A DNA stretch of 64,000 nt, taken from Streptomyces sp. cf386 (GTDB lineage Bacteria; Actinomycetota; Actinomycetes; Streptomycetales; Streptomycetaceae). A program made the position numbers and the translations under genes. The first letter of the stretch is position 1. Every line of letters starts with the position of its first letter. A model generated the notes under the pieces. The model searched no databases, had not been told where the DNA came from, and was given only the letters and a program-made list of their open reading frames with translations. Below, piece after piece: positions 1 through 9,800 of this stretch. The stretch spans positions 203,326-267,325 of the forward strand of contig NZ_FNHV01000001.1 in assembly GCF_900103585.1 (NCBI RefSeq), given 5' to 3'.

Positions 1-1362
1 TGCCGCGTGCCCCTTCTTCTGCGTCTTGTGCTGCGTCTGGAGGTCGGCGGCCCAGAAGTCGCCGCCGGGGAACGTGTACCGCGCGATCGACTCGGGTCGC
101 ATGGCGGCCGAGAAGCCCGGCGCGGTGGGTGCCGTGTAGTGACCTTCCCTGATCACCACCGGGCCGAGGAAGTGGTCGTGCAGATGGTCGACGTACTCGA
201 TGACCCGGTCCTCGGTGGTGCCGGTGACCGCGACGTAGTCGTACATCGACAGGTGCTGGACGAGTTCGCACAGGCCGACGCCGCCCGCGTGCGGGCAGAC
301 CGGGACGCCGAACTTGGCGGCGAGGAGCAGGATGGCGAGGTTCTCGTTGACGCCCCCGACGCGGGCCGCGTCGATCTGGAGGACGTCGAGGGCGCCGGCC
401 TGGAGGAGCTGCTTGAAGACGACCCGGTTCTGCACATGCTCGCCGGTGGCCACCTTCACCGGGGCCACGGCCTCCCGGATGGCGGCGTGGCCGAGGACGT
501 CGTCGGGGCTGGTGGGCTCCTCGATCCAGTACGGGTCGAACTCGGCGAGGGCCTTGGTCCAGCGGATCGCCTCGGCCACGTCCCAGCGCTGGTTGGCGTC
601 GATCGCCATGCGGATGTCCGGCCCGACGACCGAGCGGGCTACGCGGCAGCGCCGTACGTCGTCCTCCAGATCGGCGCCGACCTTCAGCTTGATCTGCCGG
701 AAGCCGTCGGCGACGGCCTCGGCGGCGAGGCGGGTGAGTTTCTCGTCGTCGTAGCCGAGCCAGCCGGCGGAGGTGGTGTAGGCGGGGTAGCCGCGCTCCA
801 GCAGCCGGGCCGTGCGCTCGTCCGCCCCCTCCCGGCCCCGGCGCAGGATCTGCAGTGCCTCCTCGGGCGTGAGCGCGTCGGTGAGGTACCGGAAGTCGAT
901 CTGACGGATGATCCACTCGGGCTCGGCATCGGCCAGCAGTCGCCACAGCGGCTTGTCGGCGCGCTTGGCGGCCAGGTCCCACACGGCGTTCATGACCGCG
1001 CCGATCGCCATGTGCATCACGCCCTTCTCGGGGCCGAGCCAGCGCAGCTGGCTGTCGCCGATCAGGTCGCGGTTGAGGGTCCCCGGGTCGGCGCACAGCT
1101 CGTCGACGGACCGGCCCACGACATGGCCGCGCAGCGCCTCGATCGCGGCGACCTGGATCTCGTTGCCCCGCCCGATGGTGAACGTGAACCCGTGCCCCTC
1201 GTGGCCGTCCGCCGCGTCGGTGCGCAGCACCACATACGCCGCGGAGTAGTCGGGGTCCGGGTTCATCGCGTCGGAGCCGTCGAGCTCGCGCGAGGTGGGG
1301 AAGCGGATGTCGTAGGTGTCCAACGCGGTGACACGAACGAGGGGGCCGGGGGTCGGGGACAC
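1..1362 (-). CDS. L-fuconate dehydratase (enolase superfamily), 3' end cut by window edge
   Basis: Dehydrates L-fuconate to 2-keto-3-deoxy-L-fuconate in the non-phosphorylated fucose pathway, in the cytoplasm. The frame starts with GTG at 1362 after a GAAAGG-like ribosome site and stays open for 454 codons to base 1, close to full length for this family. An N-terminal lid segment reads [18 protein letters not shown], typical of fuconate dehydratases. The barrel shows the KLK lysine pair near residue 230, the DANQRWD and [10 protein letters not shown] metal-ligand strands, a GEH motif and a late CPHAGG histidine loop. It is the last gene seen of an operon with a sugar ABC importer (gap 37 bp), and fits fucose released by the GH29 enzyme further right. 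Galactonate or rhamnonate dehydratase is the alternative, less likely from the lid motif. Confidence 0.85.
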   Translation of the reverse strand, partial: MSPTPGPLVRVTALDTYDIRFPTSRELDGSDAMNPDPDYSAAYVVLRTDAADGHEGHGFTFTIGRGNEIQVAAIEALRGHVVGRSVDELCADPGTLNRDLIGDSQLRWLGPEKGVMHMAIGAVMNAVWDLAAKRADKPLWRLLADAEPEWIIRQIDFRYLTDALTPEEALQILRRGREGADERTARLLERGYPAYTTSAGWLGYDDEKLTRLAAEAVADGFRQIKLKVGADLEDDVRRCRVARSVVGPDIRMAIDANQRWDVAEAIRWTKALAEFDPYWIEEPTSPDDVLGHAAIREAVAPVKVATGEHVQNRVVFKQLLQAGALDVLQIDAARVGGVNENLAILLLAAKFGVPVCPHAGGVGLCELVQHLSMYDYVAVTGTTEDRVIEYVDHLHDHFLGPVVIREGHYTAPTAPGFSAAMRPESIARYTFPGGDFWAADLQTQHKTQKKGHAA

Positions 1363-1399
1363 AGAGGGCCTTTCGGTCGATGGTGGGGACGGCGCCGGA

Positions 1400-2425
1400 T
1401 CAGTCCTGCGCCCGGCCCGTCGTCACGCGGGCGATCATGAGGGCCACCAGGATGATTCCGCCGTAGATGGCCTGGATCCAGAACGACGGGACCTGGGCGA
1501 GGGTGAGCAGGTTCTGTACGACGCCCAGGAGGAGTACGCCGGTGAGGGCGCCGAACATGGTGCCCTTGCCGCCGTCCAGGCTGATGCCGCCGATCACCGC
1601 GGCCGCGAACACGGTGAAGATCATGTTGTTGCCCTGGTTGGCGCTGATCGCGCCGACGTAGCCGGTCTGGATGATCCCGCCGACGGCGGCGAGGCTGCCC
1701 GCGACGACGAACACGCCGAGCATCACGCGCTCCACACGGATGCCGGCGGCGCGGGCGGCGTCCGCGTTGCCGCCGATGGCGTAGAGGGCGCGTCCGATGC
1801 GGTGGTACTTGAGCACGAACCCGGCGACGGCGAAGGACGCCGCCGCGAGCCACACCGACATCGGGATGTTGAGGAAGGTCGTCGTCGCGAGGGAGTAGAA
1901 GCTGTCGGGCATCCCGAACAGCGTCTTGCCCTTGGTCGCGCCGACCAGCAGACCGCGCAGGACGATCAGCATCGCGAGCGTCACGATGAACGCGTTGAGT
2001 TTGAACTTCACGACCAGGATGCCGTTGAAGGCGCCGACGGCCGCGCCCACCACGAGGATCGCCAACAGGGCGAGCGCGGCGGGGAGTTCGGTGCCCCAGC
2101 CGGAGGAGGCGACGGGCAGGACCAGGAGCGCTCCGACGGCGGGGGCGATGCCGACGACCGATTCGAGGGACAGGTCGAACTTGCCGGTGATGAGGACGAG
2201 CGACTCGGCCAGCACGACCATCGCCAGCGCGGCCGAGGCGCCGAGGATGGAGATCAGGTTCCGCTCGGTGAGGAACGAGTCGTTCACGACCGCGCCGAGC
2301 ACCATGAGGACCAACAGGGCGGGGACCAGGGCGAGTTCGCGGGCGCGGCGGAGCAGGACCGTCCTGGCGGCACGGGCGTCCGGCACCTTCACGGGCAGGG
2401 CCGGTGGGGCCTTGGTGTCAGCCAT
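1400..2425 (-). CDS. Sugar ABC transporter permease, RbsC/AraH family
   Basis: Membrane subunit of a monosaccharide importer of the ribose/galactose class (CUT2). About 341 residues with roughly eight to ten hydrophobic helices, the family motif around [12 protein letters not shown] (residues about 78-90) and the loop with [12 protein letters not shown] that contacts the ATPase. The start chosen is ATG 2425 (MADTKAPP), preceded by GAAGGAGT, rather than an ATG five codons upstream. It overlaps the end of the ATPase gene by 8 bp (ATGGCTGA), a sign of translational coupling. Given the adjacent fuconate dehydratase, L-fucose or a related deoxy-sugar is the inferred cargo; the cargo itself cannot be read from the sequence. 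Confidence 0.88.
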   Translation of the reverse strand: MADTKAPPALPVKVPDARAARTVLLRRARELALVPALLVLMVLGAVVNDSFLTERNLISILGASAALAMVVLAESLVLITGKFDLSLESVVGIAPAVGALLVLPVASSGWGTELPAALALLAILVVGAAVGAFNGILVVKFKLNAFIVTLAMLIVLRGLLVGATKGKTLFGMPDSFYSLATTTFLNIPMSVWLAAASFAVAGFVLKYHRIGRALYAIGGNADAARAAGIRVERVMLGVFVVAGSLAAVGGIIQTGYVGAISANQGNNMIFTVFAAAVIGGISLDGGKGTMFGALTGVLLLGVVQNLLTLAQVPSFWIQAIYGGIILVALMIARVTTGRAQD

Positions 2426-3929
2426 TGTCCACTCCTTCAATGGAGGCGATCAGCTCGTGGTCGCGCCAGCCCGCCGGGTGCTCGGCGACGACACGGCCGT
2501 GGAACAGGACGAGGACGCGGTCGCAGCGGCGCAGGTCGTCGAGCTCGTCGGAGACGACCAGTACGGCGATGCCGTCCTCGCGGGCGCTGTCCACGCGGGC
2601 CAGCAGGGACTCCTTGGACTTCACGTCGACGCCCGCGGTGGGGTTGATCAGCACGAGCAGCCGGGGTTCGGAGGCGAGCGCGCGGGCCATGACGACCTTC
2701 TGCGCGTTGCCGCCGGACAGGTCGGAGACGGGCTGGTCCGGGCCCTCGGTGTGAATGTCGAGGCGCTCGATCAGCGCCGTCGCGAAGCCGCGCTTGCGCT
2801 CGGTGCCGACGAAGCCGAAGCGGCCGAGCCGGTCGAGGACGCTCATGGTGGCGTTGTCGCCGATGGTCATCCCGGCGACCAGGCCCTGGTCGTGCCGGTC
2901 GCGGGGGACGCAGGCGACGCCCGCTTTCAGAGCTGCCTGCACATCGCCGAACGGCAGCCTCTCGCCGCCCAGTCGAGCGGTTCCGCCGGTCGGGGTGTGC
3001 AGACCCGCGAAGGACTCGGCGAGCTCCACCTTGCCGCTGCCGCTGATCCCGGCGAGTCCGACGACCTCGCCGCGGCGCACGGTGAGGTCGATGTTCTCGT
3101 ACGCCGGTGAGGTGAGCCCTCGGGCTTCGAGCAGGACGGGGGCGTCGTGGTCGACGTCCCTCGGGTCCACGGCCTGCTCGGCGATGGCCTCCAGGGACTC
3201 CCCCGCCATGGCCTCCACCAGCGCCCGGCGCGGGAGTTCGGCGACCGGCGCGGTGGTGATCCAGCGGGCGTCGCGCAGGACCGTGACGGTCTGGCAGACC
3301 TCGTAGACCTCCTGGAGGTGGTGCGAGATGAACAGGAAGGTGACGCCGGAGTCCTGGAGCGCCCGCATCCGTGTGAACAGCCGCTCGATCTCACGGTTGT
3401 CGAGCTGGGCGGTGGGCTCGTCGAGGATGATGAAGCGGGCGCCGAAGCTCAACGCCCGGGCGATCTCCACCATTTGGCGGTCCTCGACCTTGAGGTCGGC
3501 GGTGCGGGCCTCGGGGTCGACGTGCACGTCCCAGGTGCCGAGCAGCTCGGCGGCCTCGGTGCGCAGCCTGCGCCAGCTGATGAAGCCGCGCTGGAGGGGC
3601 TGCCGGTTGATGAACAGGTTCTCGGCGACCGTCAGCTCGGGGACGACGGTGGGCTTCTGGTAGACGCAGGCCACCTTGCGGCGCCAGGCGTCCCGGTCGG
3701 CCAGCGCGGGGGCGGGGTCGCCGTCGAAGCGGACCTCGCCCTCGTCGGCGGCCTGGAGTCCGGTGAGGATGTTGACCAGGGTCGACTTGCCGGCGCCGTT
3801 GCGGCCGACGAGGGCGTGGGACTCGCCGGGCAGGACGGTGAGCCGTCCGTCGGCGAGGGCGGTGGTGGGGCCGTAGCGCTTGGCGACGGCCCGCGCCTCG
3901 ACGAGGGGTGTGATCACGGCCGTACTCAT
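2418..3929 (-). CDS. Sugar ABC transporter ATP-binding protein, RbsA/AraG type (two nucleotide-binding domains)
   Basis: 503-residue duplicated ATPase that powers the CUT2 importer. The first half carries Walker A GRNGAGKST (residues 42-50) and Walker B FIILDEPTA. The second half has a degenerate P-loop, GISGSGKVE, a signature DLSGGNAQKV and LLVLINPTAGVD, where the usual Walker B Asp-Glu is replaced by Ile-Asn. A weak second site is normal for this family, but loss of the DEP pair is notable. The start is ATG 3929, which overlaps the stop of the binding-protein gene by 4 bp (ATGA); the same frame runs further upstream, but that stretch lies inside the binding-protein gene and is a shadow. Middle gene of the fucose-type operon. 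Confidence 0.9.
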   Translation of the reverse strand: MSTAVITPLVEARAVAKRYGPTTALADGRLTVLPGESHALVGRNGAGKSTLVNILTGLQAADEGEVRFDGDPAPALADRDAWRRKVACVYQKPTVVPELTVAENLFINRQPLQRGFISWRRLRTEAAELLGTWDVHVDPEARTADLKVEDRQMVEIARALSFGARFIILDEPTAQLDNREIERLFTRMRALQDSGVTFLFISHHLQEVYEVCQTVTVLRDARWITTAPVAELPRRALVEAMAGESLEAIAEQAVDPRDVDHDAPVLLEARGLTSPAYENIDLTVRRGEVVGLAGISGSGKVELAESFAGLHTPTGGTARLGGERLPFGDVQAALKAGVACVPRDRHDQGLVAGMTIGDNATMSVLDRLGRFGFVGTERKRGFATALIERLDIHTEGPDQPVSDLSGGNAQKVVMARALASEPRLLVLINPTAGVDVKSKESLLARVDSAREDGIAVLVVSDELDDLRRCDRVLVLFHGRVVAEHPAGWRDHELIASIEGVDNG

Positions 3930-4996
3930 TTGACCGTGTTGCCCCAGAGCTTGGGGTCGTCGACGTTGTCCTTGGTGACCAGCGGGGCGGGCAGCTGGTC
4001 CTCCAGGATGCCGCTGGGGAGCTTGACGATGGTCGAGTCGTGGTCCGTCGGCCCCGGCTCGAACGTCTTCCCCTCCATCGCCGCCTTGATGTAGTACATG
4101 CCGTACTTGGCGTACAGGTCGGCGGGCTGGGAGACGGTGGCGTCGATCTCGCCCTTGCGGATGGCGTCGAACTCCTGCGGGATGCCGTCGTTGGAGACGA
4201 TCGTGATGTGCCCGTCCTGCCCGGCCTTCTTCAGCATCCCCTTCGACTTCAGGGTCTGGAGGGTGGGCGCGAGGTAGACGCCGCCCGCCTGCATGTAGAT
4301 GCCCTTGATGTCGGGGTTGGCGTTCAGGAGGGTGTCCAGCTTGGAGGCCGCGGTGTCGGACTCCCACTTGGCCGGTATCTCCAGGACCTTCAGCTTGGGG
4401 AAGTTCTTCTTCACGCAGGCGCGGAACGCCTCGGAGCGGTCACGTCCGTTGACGGAGGCCAGATCGCCCATGATCTGCACGACCTTGCCGGAGGGGATCT
4501 GCTCGCCGAGGTACTGGCAGGCCTTCTCGCCGTAGGCCACGTTGTTGGCGCGCACCACCATCGCGACCTTGCCCTTGTCCGGCGCCACGTCGACGGCGAC
4601 GACCGGCACGCCCTTGCGCTCGGCCTGGTCGAGGCCGGCCTCGATGGCGGCACTGTCCAGCGGGGCGACGACGAGGCCCTTCACGCCCTGGTTGAGCTGG
4701 TTGTTGATGTCGGTGATCTGCTGGGAGGGGTCACTGTTGGAGTTGACCGTCTTGAGCGTGTCGACGCCTTCGGAGTCGGCCATCTTCGGCACGTAGTCGT
4801 TGTACGACTGCCAGAACGGCGAGGTCAGCAGGGGCAGGATCACCCCGACCTGGCCGCTTCCGCCGCCTTCGGCGCTCGCGGCGCCGGTGTCCTTGGTGCT
4901 TCCGCACGCGGCGAGCACGAGCGAGGCACCGGCGACCGCGCACACCGCCCTCACCATCCGTGACCTGTTCTGCTTCCGCGCTGTAGTGCCGGGCAT
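3926..4996 (-). CDS. Sugar ABC transporter substrate-binding lipoprotein, RbsB family
   Basis: 356 residues; captures the sugar outside the membrane and delivers it to the adjacent permease. A basic leader is followed by a hydrophobic stretch and the lipobox LAAC at about residues 28-31, so the mature protein is lipid-anchored through Cys. The rest has the periplasmic-binding-protein type-1 fold, with VISNDG and a DINNQLNQGVKGLVVAPLDS segment typical of RbsB. ATG 4996 has GAGGAG seven bases upstream. First gene of a four-gene operon reading into permease and L-fuconate dehydratase. A promoter with an overlapping half operator lies just upstream. Ligand is inferred as L-fucose from context only. 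Confidence 0.88.
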   Translation of the reverse strand: MPGTTARKQNRSRMVRAVCAVAGASLVLAACGSTKDTGAASAEGGGSGQVGVILPLLTSPFWQSYNDYVPKMADSEGVDTLKTVNSNSDPSQQITDINNQLNQGVKGLVVAPLDSAAIEAGLDQAERKGVPVVAVDVAPDKGKVAMVVRANNVAYGEKACQYLGEQIPSGKVVQIMGDLASVNGRDRSEAFRACVKKNFPKLKVLEIPAKWESDTAASKLDTLLNANPDIKGIYMQAGGVYLAPTLQTLKSKGMLKKAGQDGHITIVSNDGIPQEFDAIRKGEIDATVSQPADLYAKYGMYYIKAAMEGKTFEPGPTDHDSTIVKLPSGILEDQLPAPLVTKDNVDDPKLWGNTVK

Positions 4997-5050
4997 CTGG
5001 CGGCTCCTCGTTGAGCGTGTTCGAGCACATGGTTCGAGCAGATGCCCGCA

Positions 5051-5078
5051 TATTTATCAGACCACTTCGGCGATGCAA
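5051..5078 (-). promoter_or_regulatory. Promoter of the fucose-type importer operon with overlapping operator half-site
   Basis: On the minus strand TTGCAT (5078-5073) and TAAATA (5056-5051) are separated by 16 bp. The spacer contains GTGGTCTGATA, one good half (TGGTC) of the palindrome seen again 60 bp away, with a poorly matched other half. This arrangement would let the divergent FadR-type regulator occlude RNA polymerase. The promoter call is by eye. Confidence 0.55.
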
Positions 5079-5116
5079 CACCCTCCGGAGGCAGTTTTTC
5101 GCCGTATCCGGCCGTA

Positions 5117-5129
5117 GTGGTCGGACCAC
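5117..5129. promoter_or_regulatory. FadR-type operator GTGGTCGGACCAC
   Basis: A 13-bp inverted repeat, perfect apart from its central base, containing TGGTCGGACCA. It fits the TNGTNNNACNA consensus of FadR-subfamily GntR regulators. It lies 64 bp before the regulator's start and about 10 bp before a possible -10 (TACACT, 5139-5144), so autoregulation is likely. Confidence 0.6.
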
Positions 5130-5192
5130 CCTGGTGATTACACTGCCGGTCACGAGGTGCCCGCAGGCGCCTCGGGCGACGGGAGGAACGGC

Positions 5193-5921
5193 GTGGACGA
5201 GACAGCCCCGCAGAAGGGCACCGTCGAGACGGCCCCACAGAAGGGCACCGTGACGCAGCGCGCCATCGAGGCGGTCAAGGCGATGATCGCGGAGGGACGC
5301 CTGGAGCCCGGCCAGCGCCTGCCGACCGAGCGCGACCTCGCGGCGCGGCTCGGCATCTCACGCAGCTCGATGCGCGAGGCGATCCGCGCGCTCACCGTGC
5401 TGGGGGTGCTGGAGGCCCGGCACGGTTCGGGCATCTACGTCACCCAGCTGGAGGCCGGCGATCTGCTGGAGACGTTCGGGGTGGTCGCCGACCTCTCCCG
5501 GGGCCCGCGACTGGTGGAGCTGCTGGAGGTGCGGCGCATCCTGGAGTCGACGGCGACGGCGCTCGCGGCGGCGCGGATCACGCCGGACCAGCTCGCCGAG
5601 GTCGAGAAGCACCTCACGGCGATGAACGCCACGGACGACCCCGAGGAGATCCTCGCCCACGACCTGGCCTTCCACCGCGAGATCGCTGCAGCCGCGGGCA
5701 ACGACACCATGGCCGCGATCCTGGAGGGCCTGTCCTCCCGCACCTTCCGCGCCCGCGTCTGGCGGGGCTACCAGGAGGAGGGCGCCTTCACCCGCACCCG
5801 CCGCGAGCACGCCGCGATCCATCGCGCCCTGGTCGCCCACGATCCGGAGGCGGCTCGGGCCGCGGCGGCAGCGCATGTGGGCGAGGTGGAGGAGTGGCTG
5901 CGGACGCAGCTGGGCGGCTGA
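5193..5921 (+). CDS. GntR-family transcriptional regulator, FadR/FCD subfamily
   Basis: 242 residues. The winged-helix domain (about residues 16-85) contains LPTERDLAARLGISRSSMRE and the wing HGSGIYVT. The all-helical FCD effector domain has the metal-binding pattern DLAFHREIA and late histidines (EHAAIHRA, AAHVGEVEE). The start taken is GTG 5193, six bases after GGGAGGA at 5181-5187; a GTG at 5157 is in frame but lacks a site. Residues 2-20 contain a tandem repeat, ETAPQKGTV twice, encoded by a near-exact DNA duplication. It faces the importer operon and very probably represses it through the palindrome at 5117-5129, with fucose or fuconate as candidate inducer. Confidence 0.88.
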   Translation: MDETAPQKGTVETAPQKGTVTQRAIEAVKAMIAEGRLEPGQRLPTERDLAARLGISRSSMREAIRALTVLGVLEARHGSGIYVTQLEAGDLLETFGVVADLSRGPRLVELLEVRRILESTATALAAARITPDQLAEVEKHLTAMNATDDPEEILAHDLAFHREIAAAAGNDTMAAILEGLSSRTFRARVWRGYQEEGAFTRTRREHAAIHRALVAHDPEAARAAAAAHVGEVEEWLRTQLGG

Positions 5922-5951
5922 GCGCCGCCCAGGCGTACAGCGTCGTTTCTC

Positions 5952-6767
5952 CTACGGCTTCACGTCGAAGCCGTGCTCCCGTCCGAGCTTCTCCAGGGAC
6001 GTCTGGCCGGGAATGCCGTTGGCGTCGTCACCCGAGAAGCCGCAGCGCCGCTGCCAGGCGGCGTAGGCCTTGACCGTCGTCGTGCCGAAGTGGCCGTCGG
6101 CGAACTTCGATTCGAGGAGGCCCTCCGCGACGAGGGCCTTCTCCACGGTCTTCACGCCCGTGTACGACACCGGTGTGCCGGACTTGGCCGGGTCGTGTGA
6201 GGCGGCGGCGACCACCTTGGACACGTCGATCACCGGGCGCGGGCCGGGAACGGTCGTCGAACCGCCGGGCCGCGGGGCGCCCTTCTTCACCCACGCGTAC
6301 AGGTGGTTGCCCGGGCACGCCGTGGCGAGGCCGTCCCTGTGCCCCTTGATCTCGTCGCCGGCACCGTGACGGCGCAGCAACTCGATGCCGTCGCGGATCG
6401 CACCGAGCATCGCGTCCGTCGGCTCGGTCAGCCCCTTGTTGCCGACCAGGCCGACGATCGCGTAGTGGCCGCGGTTGAGTGGCTGGTTGCCGTTGGCCCC
6501 GGTGCGCTTGCCGAGGCCGCGGCCCTCCAGGAGGTAACCGTGCGGACAGGCACCGTAGTTGTAGGCGATGTCCGAGTAGTTCTCCTCCTCGTTCGCCAGG
6601 TGTGACTTTCTGATCGACTTCCACTCGGCGATGCAGAGGTCGTGGTCGTCGAGGAGTTTGACGCTGACCGTCGTGCCCTCGTAGTGGACCTTGACGCCCT
6701 TGGTCGACGTCTGCGTGGGTGCGGCGGATGCGGGCCAGCCGAGCTGGGCGCGCGTGACAAGCTTCAA
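5952..6767 (-). CDS. PGRP/N-acetylmuramoyl-L-alanine amidase with C-terminal peptidoglycan-binding domain
   Basis: Zinc amidase of the PGRP/amidase_2 fold, predicted to cleave the lactyl-alanine bond of peptidoglycan. Candidate zinc ligands are the His of KVHYEG, the His of IKGHRDG and the Cys of TACPGN; the central strand reads DIAYNYGACPHGYLLEGRG. A C-terminal domain (about residues 200-271, TVEKALVAEGLL to GQTSLEKLG) resembles PG_binding_1. There is no signal peptide, so export would need a non-classical or phage-lysin-like route. The start is TTG 6767, five bases after GGAGG. It shares the strand of the glycan operon but lies beyond its last gene, about 100 bp downstream, and may be unrelated to it. 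Confidence 0.8.
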   Translation of the reverse strand: MKLVTRAQLGWPASAAPTQTSTKGVKVHYEGTTVSVKLLDDHDLCIAEWKSIRKSHLANEEENYSDIAYNYGACPHGYLLEGRGLGKRTGANGNQPLNRGHYAIVGLVGNKGLTEPTDAMLGAIRDGIELLRRHGAGDEIKGHRDGLATACPGNHLYAWVKKGAPRPGGSTTVPGPRPVIDVSKVVAAASHDPAKSGTPVSYTGVKTVEKALVAEGLLESKFADGHFGTTTVKAYAAWQRRCGFSGDDANGIPGQTSLEKLGREHGFDVKP

Positions 6768-6866
6768 GTCTGCCTCCAGGACGCTTGCGTAACGCCAATC
6801 CCCTCGATTGTGAGGCCAGTTGCCATCCGATTCACGACGACGCGCCGCCGTTCGCCGTGAGTGGAC

Positions 6867-9800
6867 CTAGGCGCGCCGCAGCCTCAGCGTCATCAGCTCG
6901 AAGGGCCGCAGACGCAGGGCGACTTGACGTCCGTCGTGCGGCGGCGTCTCGGGCAGCGGGCGCTCCAGCAGGTCGGTCGCCTTGATGTCCGCGACCTCGA
7001 AGTCCGCCGTCAGCGTGGCCCGCGCCCGGCCGCCGTGGGCCTCGTGCAGGCGCACCACCACGTCCCCGCTGCCGTCGTCGGCCAGCTTGACGGCCGTGAT
7101 CACGACCGCGTCCTTGTCCACCGTCACCAGCGGGGCAACCTCCGAGGCACCGGTGATCCGCCGCTCCGGCAGATTGATCCGCCAGCCCTCGCGCACCGCG
7201 TCCCCGATGCCCGCGCCAGGCACGAGGGCGTGCCGGAAGCGGTGGACGCCCTGGTCGGTCTCGGGGTCGGGGAAGCGCGGGGCGCGCAGGAGGGAGACGC
7301 GCACCGTGGTGGTCGTACCGCGGTCGCCGTCGGTGCGCACCGTGCGGGTCACGTCGTGGCCGTACGTCGAGTCGTTGACGACGGAGACACCCCAGCCCGG
7401 CTCCTCCAGGTGGACGAAACGGTGGTTGCAGGCCTCGAACTTGGCCGCTTCCCAGCTGGTGTTGGTGTGCGTGGGGCGGTGGAAGTGCCCGAACTGGGTC
7501 TCCGACGCGTACCGTTCGGCGTGCACGTCGAGCGGGAAGGCGAGCTTGAGGAACTTCTCCGTCTCGTGCCAGTCGACCTCGGTGTCGATGAGCAGCCGCC
7601 GCTCCCCCGGCGCGAGCGACAGATGCTGGGTGACACGCGAGGCACCGAAGGACCGGACGATCCGCACCGAGGCCCCGTCGTCACCGGGGGCGATCTCGTC
7701 CACGTCGGTCAGATCGGTGACCGTGTGCCGGTAGAACTCGTCGACGTCCCAGGCGTCCCACATGTTCGGGAAGTCGGGGTGCAGTTGGAGGAGGTTCGCG
7801 GAGCGGTTCGGGGCGATCGCCTCACGGTCGGCCTGGATGTCGTACGCCGACACGACCAGGCCCTGTGCGTCGATCTCGATGCGCAGGAGGCCGTTGTCGA
7901 GGACGAAGCCACCGTCCGGGCGTGCCGTGCGTGCCGTCCGGCCGTCGGTCACCGGAGTGCGCGCACCGCCCGCCGGTACCCCCTCGCGGCCGTGCGGAGC
8001 GGAGTTGAAGACGAGCTCGGCCACGCCCTCGCCCGCCAGAGCACGCTGGGCAGACTCGATGATCGCGGTCAGCTCACCCATGAGACGCTCATACGTGGCG
8101 CGGGCCTCCCGGTGCACCCAGGCGATCGAGGAACCCGGCAGGATGTCGTGGAACTGGTGCAGCAGCACCGTCTTCCAGATGCGGTCCAACTCGTCGTACG
8201 GGTAAGGGAATCCGGTGCGTACGGCGGCCGTCGCCGCCCACAGCTCGGCCTCGCGCAGGAGGTGTTCGCTGCGGCGGTTGCCCTGCTTCGTCTTCGCCTG
8301 GCTGGTGAGGGTGGCGCGGTGGAGTTCGAGGTAGAGCTCGCCGACCCAGACGGGCGGGTCGGGGTACTCGGCCTCGGCCTTCCTGAAGAACTCCTCCGGG
8401 GTCTCCCACACGACGGTGGCGGAGCCTTCGAGGTCGCGCAGCCGGGCCGCCTTGCCGATCATCTCGCGGGTGGTGCCGCCGCCTCCGTCGCCCCAGCCGG
8501 TGGGCGCGAGGGAGTGCCGGGCGACTCCCTTGTCCTTGAAGTTGCGGGCCGCGTGGGCGATCTCGCTGCCCTTCATCGAGCAGTTGTAGGTGTCGACGGG
8601 CGGGAAGTGGGTGAAGATGCGGGTGCCGTCGATGCCCTCCCACTGGAAGGTGTGGTGCGGGAACCGGTTGGTCTGGGACCAGGAGATCTTCTGGGTCAGC
8701 AGCCACTTGGAGCCGGCCGCCTTGATGATCTGGGGCAGTCCGGCGGCGAAGCCGAAGGTGTCCGGCAGCCAGGCCTCGTCGTTCTCGATGCCGAACTCGT
8801 GGAGGAAGAACCGCTTGCCGTGCACGAACTGCCGGGCCATCGCCTCCGAGCCCGGCATGTTGGTGTCCGACTCCACCCACATGCCGCCCGCCGGTACGAA
8901 CCGCCCCTCGGCCACCGCCTTCTTCACCCGCGCCCACACCTCGGGCCGGTGCTCCTTCACCCACGCCCACTGCTGGGCCTGGGACATGGCGAACACGAAC
9001 TCGGGCTCGTCCTCGATGAGCGCGGTCATGTTGGACGTCGTACGGGCCACCTTGCGCACGGTCTCGCGCAGCGGCCACAGCCACGCCGAGTCGATGTGCG
9101 CGTGGCCGACGGCGCTGATGCGGTGGGCGGACGGGACGGCGGGCTCGGACAGCACCGTCTCCAGCCGTACCCGCGCCTGCGCCGCCGTTCCGTTCACGTC
9201 CTGCAGGTCGATCGCGTCCAGCGCCTTCTCCACCGCCCGCAGGATCTCCCAGCGCCGCGCCGACTCCACCGGCAGCTCGGCCATCAGCTCGCCGAGCACC
9301 TCCAGGTCGAGCACCAGCTGCCACACCGTCTCGTCGAGGACGGCCAGGTCCATGCGGGTGAGCGTGTACTGGGGTGCGCTGCCGGCGGTCTCCTTGTCGC
9401 CCAACTGCGTGGGCAGGAAGGGATGGTAGTCGAGGATGACCGGATTGGAGGCGGCCTCGATGTGCAGCCGCACCTCCTCGCCGCCCTCGACCGGCGCGCC
9501 GATGCGCACCCACTGGTTGCGCGGGTTGAGACCCTTCACCGGGGTGCCGTCGGGCCGGTACACCAGGCCCTCGCACTGGAAGCCGGGCATGTTCTCGTCG
9601 AACCCGAGGTCCAGGAGTGCCTCGACCGTCTTCCCGGCCCACTCCTCGGGCACGGTCCCGGTGACCCGGAACCAGCTGGTGCCCCACGGAGCACCCCAGC
9701 GGGCGCCCACCTCGATCGGCTCGGGTTCGGCCGCGAGTCCCTCGGCGACCGGCACCGGCTCACCGGGCGCATTCCACACCGCCACCTCCAGCGGCACGGA

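Noticed and set aside
2418..4367. Longer ATPase reading frame starting near 4367
   Set aside because: The first 146 codons lie inside the binding-protein gene in another frame. The RbsA homology begins at ATG 3929 with an ATGA overlap.
5117..5129. DasR (GlcNAc) operator
   Set aside because: It resembles the AGTGGTCTAGACCACT site but is one base shorter and lacks TA in the centre. The adjacent FadR-subfamily regulator explains it better.
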